64,000 nucleotides of DNA from Nevskiaceae bacterium (lineage in GTDB: Bacteria > Pseudomonadota > Gammaproteobacteria > Nevskiales > Nevskiaceae): positions 47,862 through 111,861 of the forward strand of contig SCVA01000005.1 in NCBI GenBank assembly GCA_004297005.1. Reading direction: 5' to 3'. The notes under the pieces were generated by a model. The model ran no database searches. It was not told where the DNA came from and was given only the letters and a program-made list of their open reading frames with translations. Position 1 is the first letter of the stretch, and each line of letters begins with the position of its first letter. Shown in pieces: positions 55,617 to 63,946 of this stretch. The position numbers and the translations under genes were made by a program.

Positions 55617-56365
55617 TGTCCGGCGACGGCCACGGCAGGCCGCTCCCGGCGGGGCCACTGGCGCTGCTGGTGCTGCTCGCCGTCGCCGCCTTCCTCGGCC
55701 TGCTGGCCCTGGGGCAATGGCAGCTCGAACGCCGTGTCTGGAAGCTGGACCTCATCGAGCGGGTCCAGCGGCAACTGGCGGCGGCACCGGTGCCGCCGCC
55801 CGCGCCGGCCGACTGGCCCGGCCTGACTCGGCAGGACGAATACCGCCGCGTCGAGATCGAGGGCGAGTTCCTGCACGAGCGCGAAACCTGCACCCAGGCG
55901 GTGACCGTGCGTGGCCCTGGCTGCTGGGTGCTGACGCCGCTGCGTACCCCGACAGGCTGGGTGGTTTTGATCAACCGCGGCTATGTCGACGCCGAGCACC
56001 GCGATCCCGCGACCCGGCCGGAAGGCCAGTCTCCGGGCCAGGTGCGCTTGACCGGGCTGCTGCGCCTGAGCGAACCCGGCGGCGGCTTTCTACGCAAGAA
56101 CGTCCCGGCCGAGAATCGCTGGTATTCGCGCGATGTCGCCGCCATTGCCGACGCCCGGGGATTGCGGGACGCGCCCGTGGCCCCCTATTTCATCGACGCG
56201 GAAGCCTCGGTGGCCGGCGGTCCGGTCGGTGGCCTGACGGTAGTGAATTTCCGCAACAGCCATCTGGTCTACGCGCTGACCTGGTACGGACTCGCTGCCC
56301 TCGTGCTGGGTGGCCTTGGACTGTTGCTGCGGCAGGAATGGCGCCTGCGCCGACGCCCTGCTTGA
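55616..56365 (+). CDS. SURF1 family oxidase assembly protein
   Basis: The 249-residue protein has two transmembrane segments (about 13-31 and 221-238) flanking a periplasmic domain, with LGQWQLERRVWK, LTPLRTPTGWVVLINRGYV and NFRNSHLVYALTWYGLA. SURF1 helps insert heme a in aa3 oxidases; here it takes the position usually held by cyoE (heme O synthase). ATG 55616 overlaps the cyoD stop. Confidence 0.92.
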   Translation: MSGDGHGRPLPAGPLALLVLLAVAAFLGLLALGQWQLERRVWKLDLIERVQRQLAAAPVPPPAPADWPGLTRQDEYRRVEIEGEFLHERETCTQAVTVRGPGCWVLTPLRTPTGWVVLINRGYVDAEHRDPATRPEGQSPGQVRLTGLLRLSEPGGGFLRKNVPAENRWYSRDVAAIADARGLRDAPVAPYFIDAEASVAGGPVGGLTVVNFRNSHLVYALTWYGLAALVLGGLGLLLRQEWRLRRRPA

Positions 56366-56418
56366 GTCCGCGAAGCCCGCCCAGGGGCGCTCGCGGCATC
56401 GCTGCTAGGATGCGCGCC

Positions 56419-57765
56419 ATGTCCACGGCCCGGCCTTCCTCCCGCCGCTTCTCGCTGCTCGATTCGCTAGGCGAGACCGCCAGTCAGCAGAACGCGATAC
56501 TGCTGATCCAGTTGCGCTGGCTGGCGGTGTTCGGCCAGGCCTGCACCATCGCCTTCAGCACCCTGCAATTCGGCCTGGAGTTGCCGATGCCGCCGATGTT
56601 CGCGGTGATCGGCGGCCTGGTGCTGCTCAACCTGTTCAGCATGCTGCGGCCTCGCCAGGCCGGCGAGGTGCGCAACGGCGACCTGATGCTGGGCCTGTTG
56701 CTCGACATCAGCGCCCTCACCGCCCTGCTCTACTTCAGTGGCGGTGCCACCAACCCCTTCGTCTTTCTCTACCTGCTGCAATTGACGCTGGCGGCGATCC
56801 TGCTCGAAGCCCGGTCGACCTGGCTGCTGGTCGGCTATGCCTGCCTGTGCTTCGCGCTGCTGACCCGTTTCTACGTTCCCCTGAATCTCGCCAGCAGCGA
56901 TCCCGGCCGTCTGTTCCAACTGCATGTCTACGGCATGCTGGTCTGCTTTGTGCTCGACGTGCTGCTGCTGGTGCTGTTCCTCGGCCGCATCAATGCCAAT
57001 CTGCGCCGCCGCGACGCCGGCCTCGCCGACCTGCGCCAGCAGGCAGCGGAGGAAGACCACATCGTGCGCATGGGCCTGCTCGCCTCCGGCGCGGCCCACG
57101 AACTGGGCACGCCACTGGCTACCCTGGCGGTGATCCTCGGCGACTGGCGCCACCTGCCGGAGTTCCGCGACCACCCGGAGCGCCTGCAGGAGCTGGAGGA
57201 AATGAACACCGCGCTGCAGCGCTGCAAGAGCATCGTCAGCGGCATCCTGCTCTCCGCCGGCGAGGCGCGCGGCGAGGCGGTGAGTCTGACCACCGTCGCC
57301 GGCTTCCTCGACGAGCTGGTCGCCGAGTGGCGGCGTCTGCACCCGCAGGTCCCCTTCGATTACCGACTCGTGGAGCCCCTGGACGCGACGGCCTGCCGGC
57401 GCGCGCCCATCGTCTCCGATTCGGCGCTGCGACAGGTGATCTTCAGCGTGCTGGAGAACGCGCGCGAAGCCTCGCCGTCGGGCATCGGGCTGACCGTGCG
57501 CTGCGTCGACGACTGGCTGAGCCTGACGGTGGCGGACCAGGGCCCTGGCTTCCCGCCGGAGATGCTGGCCAACCTCGGCAAGCCCTACCAGTCCAGCAAG
57601 GGACGCGCCGGCGGCGGTCTGGGGCTGTTCCTGGTCGTCAACGTGCTGCGCAAGCTCGGCGGCCGGGTCCACGCCGCCAACGTTCCAAGCGGCGGTGCGG
57701 AAGTGAACCTGGAACTGCCGCTGGCCTCGCTGCAACTGGGAGACGGCGATGAACACCGCGGATGA
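56419..57765 (+). CDS. regB: RegB/PrrB-type redox sensor histidine kinase
   Basis: The 448-residue kinase has six transmembrane segments in residues about 25-185 with the quinone-site motif SGGATNPFVF (Asn112-Phe114), the H-box GAAHELGTPLATLAVI with His227, a cysteine in the dimerisation helix (QRCKSIVSG, Cys269, near the redox-active Cys265 of Rhodobacter RegB), and the ATPase motifs SVLENAREASP, DQGPGFPPE and GGGLGLFLV. ATG 56419 follows TAGGAT (56406-56411) by 7 nt without a Shine-Dalgarno. Its end overlaps regA. Confidence 0.93.
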   Translation: MSTARPSSRRFSLLDSLGETASQQNAILLIQLRWLAVFGQACTIAFSTLQFGLELPMPPMFAVIGGLVLLNLFSMLRPRQAGEVRNGDLMLGLLLDISALTALLYFSGGATNPFVFLYLLQLTLAAILLEARSTWLLVGYACLCFALLTRFYVPLNLASSDPGRLFQLHVYGMLVCFVLDVLLLVLFLGRINANLRRRDAGLADLRQQAAEEDHIVRMGLLASGAAHELGTPLATLAVILGDWRHLPEFRDHPERLQELEEMNTALQRCKSIVSGILLSAGEARGEAVSLTTVAGFLDELVAEWRRLHPQVPFDYRLVEPLDATACRRAPIVSDSALRQVIFSVLENAREASPSGIGLTVRCVDDWLSLTVADQGPGFPPEMLANLGKPYQSSKGRAGGGLGLFLVVNVLRKLGGRVHAANVPSGGAEVNLELPLASLQLGDGDEHRG

Positions 57766-58297
57766 GGCTAGGCGGCTGCTGATCGTCGAGGATGACGAGG
57801 CTTTCGCCCGCACGCTGCGGCGCTCCTTCGAGCGGCGCGGCTACCTGGTCAGCAGCGCCGCCAGCCTGGAGGCGGTGACCGCCCTGCTGCCTACCGCCAG
57901 ACCGACCCACGCGGTCGTCGATCTCAAACTCGGCGGCGAGTCGGGCCTGACCGTGGTCCGTCACCTCCACGAGCAGGATCCCGACCTGCTGATCGTGGTG
58001 CTCACCGGCTTCGCCAGCATCGCCACCGCGGTGGAGGCGATCAAGCTGGGGGCCTGCAACTACCTGGTGAAGCCGGCCAACACCGACGACATCGAAGCGG
58101 CCTTCGGCGGCGAGTCACTGCCGGAGCCGGCGGAAACACCGGTGACCGCCCGCGCCACTTCGATCAAGACCCTGGAGATGGAGCGCATCCACGAGGTACT
58201 GGCGGAGACCGGCTTCAACATCTCGGAAACCGCCCGCCGCCTGGGCATGCACCGCCGCACCCTGGCCCGCAAGCTGGCCAAGCGCTGGGTGCCCTGA
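57749..58297 (+). CDS. regA: RegA/PrrA/ActR-type response regulator
   Basis: The 182-residue regulator has a receiver domain (LLIVEDDEAFARTL, phospho-acceptor Asp58 in VVDLKLGG, Lys in NYLVKPAN) and a Fis-like helix-turn-helix (NISETARRLGMHRRTLARKL). RegA controls respiratory and redox genes. It overlaps regB by 17 bp and is probably translationally coupled; the adjacent cyo operon is a likely target. Confidence 0.95.
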   Translation: MNTADEARRLLIVEDDEAFARTLRRSFERRGYLVSSAASLEAVTALLPTARPTHAVVDLKLGGESGLTVVRHLHEQDPDLLIVVLTGFASIATAVEAIKLGACNYLVKPANTDDIEAAFGGESLPEPAETPVTARATSIKTLEMERIHEVLAETGFNISETARRLGMHRRTLARKLAKRWVP

Positions 58298-58397
58298 AGC
58301 CGGCGTTTCCCCGAGCGGCGCGCCGGGTGCATATCCCCGACCGGCGCTGATCGGTAAAATCGCCGCCTTCGCCCCTCCCGGCACCGAGCATTCCATC

Positions 58398-58418
58398 ATG
58401 GATCGTTGGCGTCACTGA
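58398..58418 (+). CDS. Candidate trp leader peptide before trpG
   Basis: A six-codon ORF, MDRWRH, with one Trp codon lies 90 nt before the trpG ATG, in a 209-bp gap that also holds a TAAAAT element (58355-58360) and two strong hairpins. It has no good Shine-Dalgarno. It is short, so chance is possible, but its setting matches trpGDC attenuation described for Pseudomonas putida. Confidence 0.3.
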   Translation: MDRWRH

Positions 58419-58430
58419 AACGGCCTCACC

Positions 58431-58475
58431 GGCGTCCCCCACTCGGGGACGCCCCCATCGGCGCGGCAGCGCGCC
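58431..58475 (+). promoter_or_regulatory. Tandem hairpins in the trpG leader
   Basis: A perfect 9-bp stem (58431-58439 with 58445-58453, loop CACTC) is followed by a 6-bp GC stem (58460-58465 with 58470-58475) and CACCGTTTCAC. They lie between the leader ORF and trpG and could be the antiterminator/terminator part of an attenuator, though the T-run is poor. Confidence 0.4.
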
Positions 58476-58506
58476 CACCGTTTCACTACTACCGATTGGG
58501 ACCCAC

Positions 58507-59091
58507 ATGCTCCTGATGATCGATAACTACGACTCCTTCACCTACAACCTCGTGCAGTACTTCGGCGAGCTCGGGGCGGAGGTCCAGGTACACCGCAACG
58601 ACCAGATCACGGTCGACGCGGTGGCCGCGCTCAAGCCCAGCCAGATCGTGCTCTCACCCGGCCCTTGCACACCCAATGAGGCGGGCATCTGCCTGGAGCT
58701 GATCGAGCGCCTGCAGGGGCAGTTCCCCATCCTCGGCGTCTGCCTGGGCCACCAGAGCATCGGCCAGGCCTTCGGCGGCACCGTGAAGCGGGCACGGCAG
58801 GTGATGCACGGCAAGACCTCGCCGGTGTACCACGTCGGCCAAGGCGTGTTCGCCGGCCTGCCCTCGCCGTTCACCGCGACGCGCTACCACTCGCTGATCG
58901 TCGATACCGTCGGCCTGCCCGACTGCTTCGAGATCACCGCCTGGACCCAGCACGAAGACGGCACCATCGACGAGATCATGGGCCTGCGCCACAAGACCCT
59001 GGCGATCGAGGGCGTGCAGTTTCACCCCGAGTCGATCCTGACCGAGCACGGCCACGCGATGCTCAAGAATTTCCTGGACCAGCACCCATGA
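58507..59091 (+). CDS. trpG: Anthranilate synthase component II (glutamine amidotransferase)
   Basis: The 194-residue class I amidotransferase has [18 protein letters not shown], the nucleophile [15 protein letters not shown] and the catalytic His-Glu in VQFHPESI. It supplies ammonia to TrpE; it may also serve aminodeoxychorismate synthase. First gene of trpGDC; the stop overlaps trpD (ATGA). Confidence 0.96.
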   Translation: MLLMIDNYDSFTYNLVQYFGELGAEVQVHRNDQITVDAVAALKPSQIVLSPGPCTPNEAGICLELIERLQGQFPILGVCLGHQSIGQAFGGTVKRARQVMHGKTSPVYHVGQGVFAGLPSPFTATRYHSLIVDTVGLPDCFEITAWTQHEDGTIDEIMGLRHKTLAIEGVQFHPESILTEHGHAMLKNFLDQHP

Positions 59092-60128
59092 GCCTGACTC
59101 CGCAGGAGGCGCTGCAACGCGCCATCGAGCACCGCGAGATCTTCCAGGACGAGATGGTGGAGCTGTTCCGCGCAATCATGCGCGGCGAGGTCTCGCCGGT
59201 GATGACCGCCGCCATCCTCACCGGCCTCAGGGTGAAGAAGGAAACCGTCGGCGAGATCACCGCCGCTGCCCTGGTGATGCGCGAGTTCGCGTTGAAGGTG
59301 CCCTACCAGGCCAGCCCCGGCGAGGCGCTGCTCGACATCGTCGGCACCGGCGGGGACGGCGCCCACAGCTTCAACATCTCCACTGCCTCGATGTTCGTGG
59401 CCGCCGCCGGCGGCGCCACCATCGCCAAGCACGGCAACCGCAGCGTGTCCTCCAAGTCCGGCAGCGCCGACGTGCTCGAAGCCCTGGGCGCGGCCATCGA
59501 CCTGCAACCGGCGCAGGTGGCGGAAAGCCTGGCGGCGACCGGCATCGGCTTCATGTTCGCGCCCAATCATCATCCGGCGATGAAGGCGGTGGCGGCGGTG
59601 CGCAAGGAGATGGGTGTGCGCACCCTCTTCAACATCCTCGGGCCGCTGACCAATCCTGCTGACGCGCCGAACATCCTGATGGGCGTGTTCCATGCCGACC
59701 TGGTCGGCATCCAGGTGCGTGTGCTGCAGCGCCTGGGTGCCGCGCGCGCCCTGGTGGTCTGGGGCAAGGATGGCCTGGACGAGATCACCCTCGGCGGCTC
59801 GACCCTGGTCGGCGAGCTGCGCGACGGCGTGGTGCGCGAATACGAGATTCATCCGGAGGACTACGGCATCGCCATGTCCGCCACCCGCAACCTGGCGGTG
59901 GCCGACGCCGCCGCCTCGAAGGCGCTGCTGCTGGCTGCGCTCGACAACAGCCCCGGCGTGGCGCGCGAGATCGTCGCGCTCAACGCCGGTGCCGCGCTCT
60001 ACGCCGCCGGGGTGGCCAGTGACATCGCCGACGGCATCGCCCGCGCCCGCGCCGTGCTGGCCAGCGGCGCCGCGCGCGCCAAGCTGGACGCCTTCGTCGC
60101 CGGCACCCGCAAGATCAAGGGCCTGTAG
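59088..60128 (+). CDS. trpD: Anthranilate phosphoribosyltransferase
   Basis: The 346-residue enzyme has the PRPP loop [40 protein letters not shown] and [11 protein letters not shown]. It joins anthranilate to PRPP. Overlaps trpG, 5 bp before trpC. Confidence 0.97.
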   Translation: MSLTPQEALQRAIEHREIFQDEMVELFRAIMRGEVSPVMTAAILTGLRVKKETVGEITAAALVMREFALKVPYQASPGEALLDIVGTGGDGAHSFNISTASMFVAAAGGATIAKHGNRSVSSKSGSADVLEALGAAIDLQPAQVAESLAATGIGFMFAPNHHPAMKAVAAVRKEMGVRTLFNILGPLTNPADAPNILMGVFHADLVGIQVRVLQRLGAARALVVWGKDGLDEITLGGSTLVGELRDGVVREYEIHPEDYGIAMSATRNLAVADAAASKALLLAALDNSPGVAREIVALNAGAALYAAGVASDIADGIARARAVLASGAARAKLDAFVAGTRKIKGL

Positions 60129-60133
60129 CCGCC

Positions 60134-60931
60134 ATGAGCGACATCCTCGACAAGATTCTCGCCACCAAGCACGAAGAAATCGCGCGCCTGCGCAAGCGCT
60201 ATTCGCTGTCGGCGCTGGACGCATTGGGCGCAGAGCAGTCGGCACCGCGCGGCTTCATCGCCGCGCTCGCCGCCAAGGTCGCCGCCGGCGAGGCCGGGGT
60301 GATCGCCGAGATCAAGAAGGCCAGCCCCAGCAAGGGTCTGATCCGCGCCGACTTCGACCCGGCCTGGATCGCGCGCGAATACGCCGCTGGTGGCGCCGCC
60401 TGCCTGTCGGTGCTCACCGACGAGCAGTACTTCCAGGGCCACAACGCCTTTCTGGTGCAGGCGCGCGCCGCCTGCGCGCTGCCGGCGATTCGCAAGGATT
60501 TTCTGATCGACAGCCTGCAGATCGCCGAGGCGCGCGCCATCGGCGCCGACTGCGTGCTGCTAATCGTCGCCGCGCTGAGCATCCGCCAACTGGAAGACCT
60601 GGCCGCCGAAGCCAGCGGCCGCGGCATGGACGTGCTGATCGAGATTCACGACGGCGCCGAGCTGGACGTGGTGCTAGGCGCCAGGCTGCCCGCCAACTGC
60701 CTGCTGGGCATCAACAACCGCAATCTCCGCACCTTCGCGGTGGGCCTGGAAACCACCCTGGACCTGCTGCCCCGCCTGCCGGCGGGCATGGACGTGGTCA
60801 CCGAGTCCGGCATCGCCAGCAATGCCGATGTGCGACGCATGCGCGCCGCGGGTGTGCAGCGCTTCCTGGTGGGCGAATCGCTGATGCGCCAGGACTCGCC
60901 CGGCGCAGCCCTGAAGGCCCTAACGGCCTAG
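60134..60931 (+). CDS. trpC: Indole-3-glycerol-phosphate synthase
   Basis: The 265-residue TIM barrel has [38 protein letters not shown] and [12 protein letters not shown]. It is not fused to TrpF. Its last 12 bp overlap the convergent 3-prime end of the crp-like gene. Confidence 0.97.
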   Translation: MSDILDKILATKHEEIARLRKRYSLSALDALGAEQSAPRGFIAALAAKVAAGEAGVIAEIKKASPSKGLIRADFDPAWIAREYAAGGAACLSVLTDEQYFQGHNAFLVQARAACALPAIRKDFLIDSLQIAEARAIGADCVLLIVAALSIRQLEDLAAEASGRGMDVLIEIHDGAELDVVLGARLPANCLLGINNRNLRTFAVGLETTLDLLPRLPAGMDVVTESGIASNADVRRMRAAGVQRFLVGESLMRQDSPGAALKALTA

Positions 60932-61579
60932 CCGCGCGGGGCGCACCGGATTGGTGGTCTGCACGCCCAGCACCACGATGCTGCGGCCCTGGACCGTGAC
61001 CGTGCCGTCGTCCTGCAGCTTCTTCAGCACCCGGCCAGCCATCTCGCGCGAGCAGCCGACGATGCGCGCCAGCTCCTGGCGGCTGATCCGCACCAGAGTG
61101 CCCTTGGCATGCGGCTGGGCGTCGGGCTGGCGGCAGAGGTTGAGAATCTCGTGGGCGACCCGGCCCTGCACGTCGAGAAAGGCCAGGTCGCTGAGCCGTT
61201 GCGTGGTGGCCCGCAGACGCTTGGCCAACTGACCGGCCAGCTCCAGCAGTATCTCCGGCTGCTCGCGGATGAACCGACGGAAAGCCTCAAAGCCGATCTC
61301 GGCGATCAACGCATGACTGCGGGTGCGAACTTCGGCGGAGCGGGTTTTCTGCTCCGGAAACAGGCACATCTCGCCGAAGAATTCGCCAGGATTGAGATAC
61401 GCCAGCACCATTTCGCGTTCTTCGTCGTCGTGTACGGAGACGCTGACGGAGCCTTCCAGGATCAGGTACACCGTCTGCGGATCGTCGCCGGCGCGGATGA
61501 TCGAGTGCTTGGGTGCGTAGGAGCGCTTAGTGGCCTGGGAGATGAAGGCCTGAAAAGCCGGCTTGTCGAACATGGTCAT
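60920..61579 (-). CDS. crp: CRP/Vfr-family cAMP-responsive regulator
   Basis: The 219-residue regulator has the cyclic-nucleotide pocket [10 protein letters not shown] followed by [10 protein letters not shown] (the Arg-Ser that binds the cAMP phosphate in CRP) and the winged helix-turn-helix [20 protein letters not shown], almost identical to Vfr and Clp. ATG 61579 is listed; ATG 61573 is possible. Position next to trpC and osmC matches vfr of Pseudomonas aeruginosa. Clp of Xanthomonas binds c-di-GMP instead, so the ligand needs testing. Confidence 0.92.
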   Translation of the reverse strand: MTMFDKPAFQAFISQATKRSYAPKHSIIRAGDDPQTVYLILEGSVSVSVHDDEEREMVLAYLNPGEFFGEMCLFPEQKTRSAEVRTRSHALIAEIGFEAFRRFIREQPEILLELAGQLAKRLRATTQRLSDLAFLDVQGRVAHEILNLCRQPDAQPHAKGTLVRISRQELARIVGCSREMAGRVLKKLQDDGTVTVQGRSIVVLGVQTTNPVRPARLGR

Positions 61580-61635
61580 CCCAAAAAAGTGCGGTTGGAG
61601 CACTACTTCCTTGTATTTTTGCGACCATACCATAG

Positions 61636-61655
61636 CTTCTGGGCACTGCCAGAAG
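61636..61655. promoter_or_regulatory. Perfect 7-6-7 palindrome between crp and osmC
   Basis: CTTCTGG, six bases and CCAGAAG form a 20-bp perfect inverted repeat in the 99-bp divergent gap. The spacing suits a dimeric regulator, but the arms do not match the CRP half-site TGTGA. Two overlapping TATGGT-type elements for the crp gene lie just beside it (61624-61634 on the minus strand). Confidence 0.35.
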
Positions 61656-61678
61656 AACCCGGCCAACGAGGAACAAAC

Positions 61679-62101
61679 GTGCAGGCACGCATCAAGTGGG
61701 TGGAAAACATGGCCTTTGTCGCTGAGAGCGGCTCCGGCCACGCGGTGGTGATCGACGGTCCGCCGGAGATTGGTGGTCGCAACCTCGGCGCCCGCCCGAT
61801 GGAGTTGCTGCTAATGGGCGTCGGCGCCTGCTCCAGCGTCGACGTGGTGATGATCCTAAAAAAAGCCCGCCAGCCGGTCAGCGACTGCTACTGCGAGCTC
61901 AATGCCGAGCGCGCCGAAACCGAGCCGAAAGTGTTTACCAGCATCCATTTGCGCTTCGTGGTCAGCGGCAGCGGCCTGAATCCCGCACAAGTCGAGCGGG
62001 CGGTGAAGCTTTCCGCCGAGAAATACTGCTCGGCCAGCATCATGCTCGCCAATGCTGGCGTGAGAATCAGCCACGATTTCGAGATTCGCGAGCCTTCCTG
62101 A
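61679..62101 (+). CDS. OsmC family protein (YhfA type)
   Basis: The 140-residue protein has the OsmC/Ohr fold with MELLLMGVGACSSVDVVMIL (first Cys) and KYCSASIMLANAGV (second Cys), the two residues used for peroxide reduction in OsmC. YhfA-type members sit next to crp/vfr in many gammaproteobacteria, as here. The start is GTG 61679 with GAGG 7 nt upstream. Confidence 0.9.
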   Translation: MQARIKWVENMAFVAESGSGHAVVIDGPPEIGGRNLGARPMELLLMGVGACSSVDVVMILKKARQPVSDCYCELNAERAETEPKVFTSIHLRFVVSGSGLNPAQVERAVKLSAEKYCSASIMLANAGVRISHDFEIREPS

Positions 62102-62167
62102 GCGTTTGCAGACCGACCAGCCGTCCACGTCATGAAAGCTTCACGCGCAAAGGGCGGAAATTTGGGG

Positions 62168-62228
62168 GATAATAGTGATCTCCGCTGTAGCAATGGCGGA
62201 GCCTGTCCCCGCGCCTAGACCCGCGGGG
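62168..62228 (+). promoter_or_regulatory. speD promoter -10 element and structured leader
   Basis: GATAAT (62168-62173) would start transcription near 62180. The leader then forms a 6-bp hairpin (62180-62185 with 62196-62201) and a 7-bp GC hairpin (62207-62213 with 62222-62228) followed by ATTTTCGTTT. The second resembles a weak intrinsic terminator 34 nt before the speD start, so attenuation is possible. The preceding stretch after osmC (62102-62167) shows no clear -35. Confidence 0.4.
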
Positions 62229-62262
62229 ATTTTCGTTTGCCGCCTTCACGGGGGATACCGCC

Positions 62263-63081
62263 TTGGCCAAGATCAAACCCACCAGCAATCCCAAGCTGAA
62301 GCTGCTTGGTTTCAACAACCTGACCAAGACGCTGTCGTTCAACATCTACGACATCTGCTACGCCCGCACCAAGGAGCACCAGCAGGAGTACGTCGAGTAC
62401 ATCGACGAGGCCTACAACGCCGAGCGCCTGACCGCGATCCTCACCGAGGTGGCGCACATCATTGGCGCCAACATCCTCAACGTCGCCCGTCAGGACTACG
62501 ACCCGCAGGGCGCCTCGGTGACCATGCTGATCTCGGAAGGCCATCTCGACGGCCTGCCGACGCCGATCCCCGGCCCCTCCTCGGGCGGCAAGAAGAAGAG
62601 CGTGGTCAGCCACCTGGACAAGAGCCACATCACCGTCCACACCTACCCGGAAAACCATCCGGACGCGGGCATCAGCACCTTCCGCGCAGACATCGACGTC
62701 TCCACCTGCGGCAAGATCAGCCCGCTGAAGGCGCTCAACTACTTGATCAAGTCCTTCGAGAGCGACATCGTGGTGATGGACTACCGCGTACGCGGCTTCA
62801 CCCGCAACGTGCGCGGCATGAAGCACTTCATCGACCACAACGTCGATTCGATCCAGAACTTCATCGCCCGCGACATCCGTGACAAGTACGACATGGTCGA
62901 CGTCAACGTCTATCAGGAGAACCTGTTCCACACCAAGATGAAGCTCAAGGAACTGGACCTCGACACCTATCTGTTCGGCGAGGGCGTGAGCGAGCTGCCG
63001 CCGCGCGAGGCCAAGCGCATCCGTGACCGCGTCAACCACGAGATCATGGAAATCTTCTACGGCAAGAACATCCAGGCCTGA
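62263..63081 (+). CDS. speD: S-adenosylmethionine decarboxylase proenzyme
   Basis: The 272-residue long-form (class 1, E. coli-type) proenzyme is cleaved at Lys120-Ser121 in [13 protein letters not shown], making the pyruvoyl cofactor from Ser121. It supplies decarboxylated SAM for spermidine synthesis; the by-product methylthioadenosine would feed the mtn pathway in this window. Start is TTG 62263 with GGGGGA upstream; no in-frame ATG fits better. Confidence 0.95.
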   Translation: MAKIKPTSNPKLKLLGFNNLTKTLSFNIYDICYARTKEHQQEYVEYIDEAYNAERLTAILTEVAHIIGANILNVARQDYDPQGASVTMLISEGHLDGLPTPIPGPSSGGKKKSVVSHLDKSHITVHTYPENHPDAGISTFRADIDVSTCGKISPLKALNYLIKSFESDIVVMDYRVRGFTRNVRGMKHFIDHNVDSIQNFIARDIRDKYDMVDVNVYQENLFHTKMKLKELDLDTYLFGEGVSELPPREAKRIRDRVNHEIMEIFYGKNIQA

Positions 63082-63350
63082 AGTGCCTTGTAGGTCATAA
63101 ATTGTCGAGCTTTAATTGTGTCCTAGAATTTTAATTGGGACCTGAAATTTCAGAGACCGAGCAAGTTCATGTTGCTCTGGATGGCTGCGCGCCCCGAGGT
63201 GAACGAAGATCACTGCACGCGCAGGCATTCGGAGCAGCATTCTGGAAGTCGCTCTCCCGACGGCATTGCTGGCGCTTCAGTCCGGAAGTTCGTGGCGCAG
63301 CGCTTCGGCGTGCAGTAGCCCGGCAATAGCGCGCACACCGCACTTGGACA
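63082..63350. other. Gap without recognisable gene after speD
   Basis: The first 80 bp are AT-rich with repeated AATT-containing blocks (63112-63150). The rest is GC-rich and contains only short open frames on both strands that I do not recognise (for example 63169-63318). It may be decayed mobile-element sequence, but I found no identifiable repeat ends. Confidence 0.4.
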
Positions 63351-63411
63351 ACAAAAAGGCTCCGTTACCGGAGCCTAGTTGCGACCTCCTAAAGGGAGGG
63401 CGGTCGGTCGC
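63351..63411 (-). terminator. Terminator with an adjacent hairpin downstream of the zinc-ribbon gene
   Basis: On the minus strand an 8-bp stem (63357-63364 with 63369-63376, loop TTAC) is followed by TTTTTGT, a good intrinsic terminator for the leftward gene. Just before it a second hairpin (63381-63386 with 63406-63411, inner CTCC/GGAG) is present. The bases 63412-63497 hold nothing I can name. Confidence 0.65.
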
Positions 63412-63497
63412 TACAGGTATTGCGTCCCTGCGGTTCGTTTTCCTTGTTATCCCGAACCCATGCTAACGGGATGAGGGCACGCAGAACTAGAGCCTCG

Positions 63498-63878
63498 TCA
63501 CGATTCTCGCAGGCTGTATTGGACGCCTAACGCCGGGACTTGTGGGTATGTAGGGTTGCCGCCACGAACCTTCCACCAGGCCCAGAGATCCGTGACAACG
63601 TCGCCGTCGCAGCCTTGATAGGGACACATCTGCAGATTCCTCACCTGCCGATAGCTGCCCTGGGGATAGGCGCGCTCGCAGTGCAAGCACCAGTTCCATG
63701 CCTTCCGAGTCGCGTCGAAGGTCTTGTAGTACTCCATGGTGTTGGGGGAGTTCAGGACGAGACCAGTGCCACCTCCGAAGGCCTCCCGGAGCACAACCTC
63801 ATCAATGACGGGCATCGGCTCAGACTCGCCTTCCTCAAGATCCTCCTCGTCTAATCCATCCGTCACTGGATCGATCAT
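63498..63878 (-). CDS. Hypothetical zinc-ribbon protein
   Basis: The 126-residue product has an acidic N-terminus (about residues 9-28) and a four-cysteine cluster, WCLHCERAYP and later MCPYQGCDGD, spaced as C-x2-C-x20-C-x4-C, which suggests a zinc ribbon. The C-terminus is Tyr/Pro-rich. I do not recognise the family. ATG 63878 has GGGAG directly abutting it, which is too close for normal initiation, so the real start may be the ATG at residue 22. It is next to an insertion sequence and ends at a strong terminator. Confidence 0.55.
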   Translation of the reverse strand: MIDPVTDGLDEEDLEEGESEPMPVIDEVVLREAFGGGTGLVLNSPNTMEYYKTFDATRKAWNWCLHCERAYPQGSYRQVRNLQMCPYQGCDGDVVTDLWAWWKVRGGNPTYPQVPALGVQYSLRES

Positions 63879-63946
63879 CTCCCGGGTTCTACCCCGTTAG
63901 CGCGGACACTTCAAAGAAGGCCGAAGATGGCCACAAGGAGTGTTTA

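Noticed and set aside
55717..57765. Long frame making regB appear 682 residues
   Set aside because: The first 234 codons overlap the SURF1 gene out of frame; the kinase starts at ATG 56419 with a -10 element just upstream.
63135..63329. A 64-codon plus-strand frame after speD
   Set aside because: No ribosome site, no motif, and another overlapping frame of similar length exists; neither is convincing.
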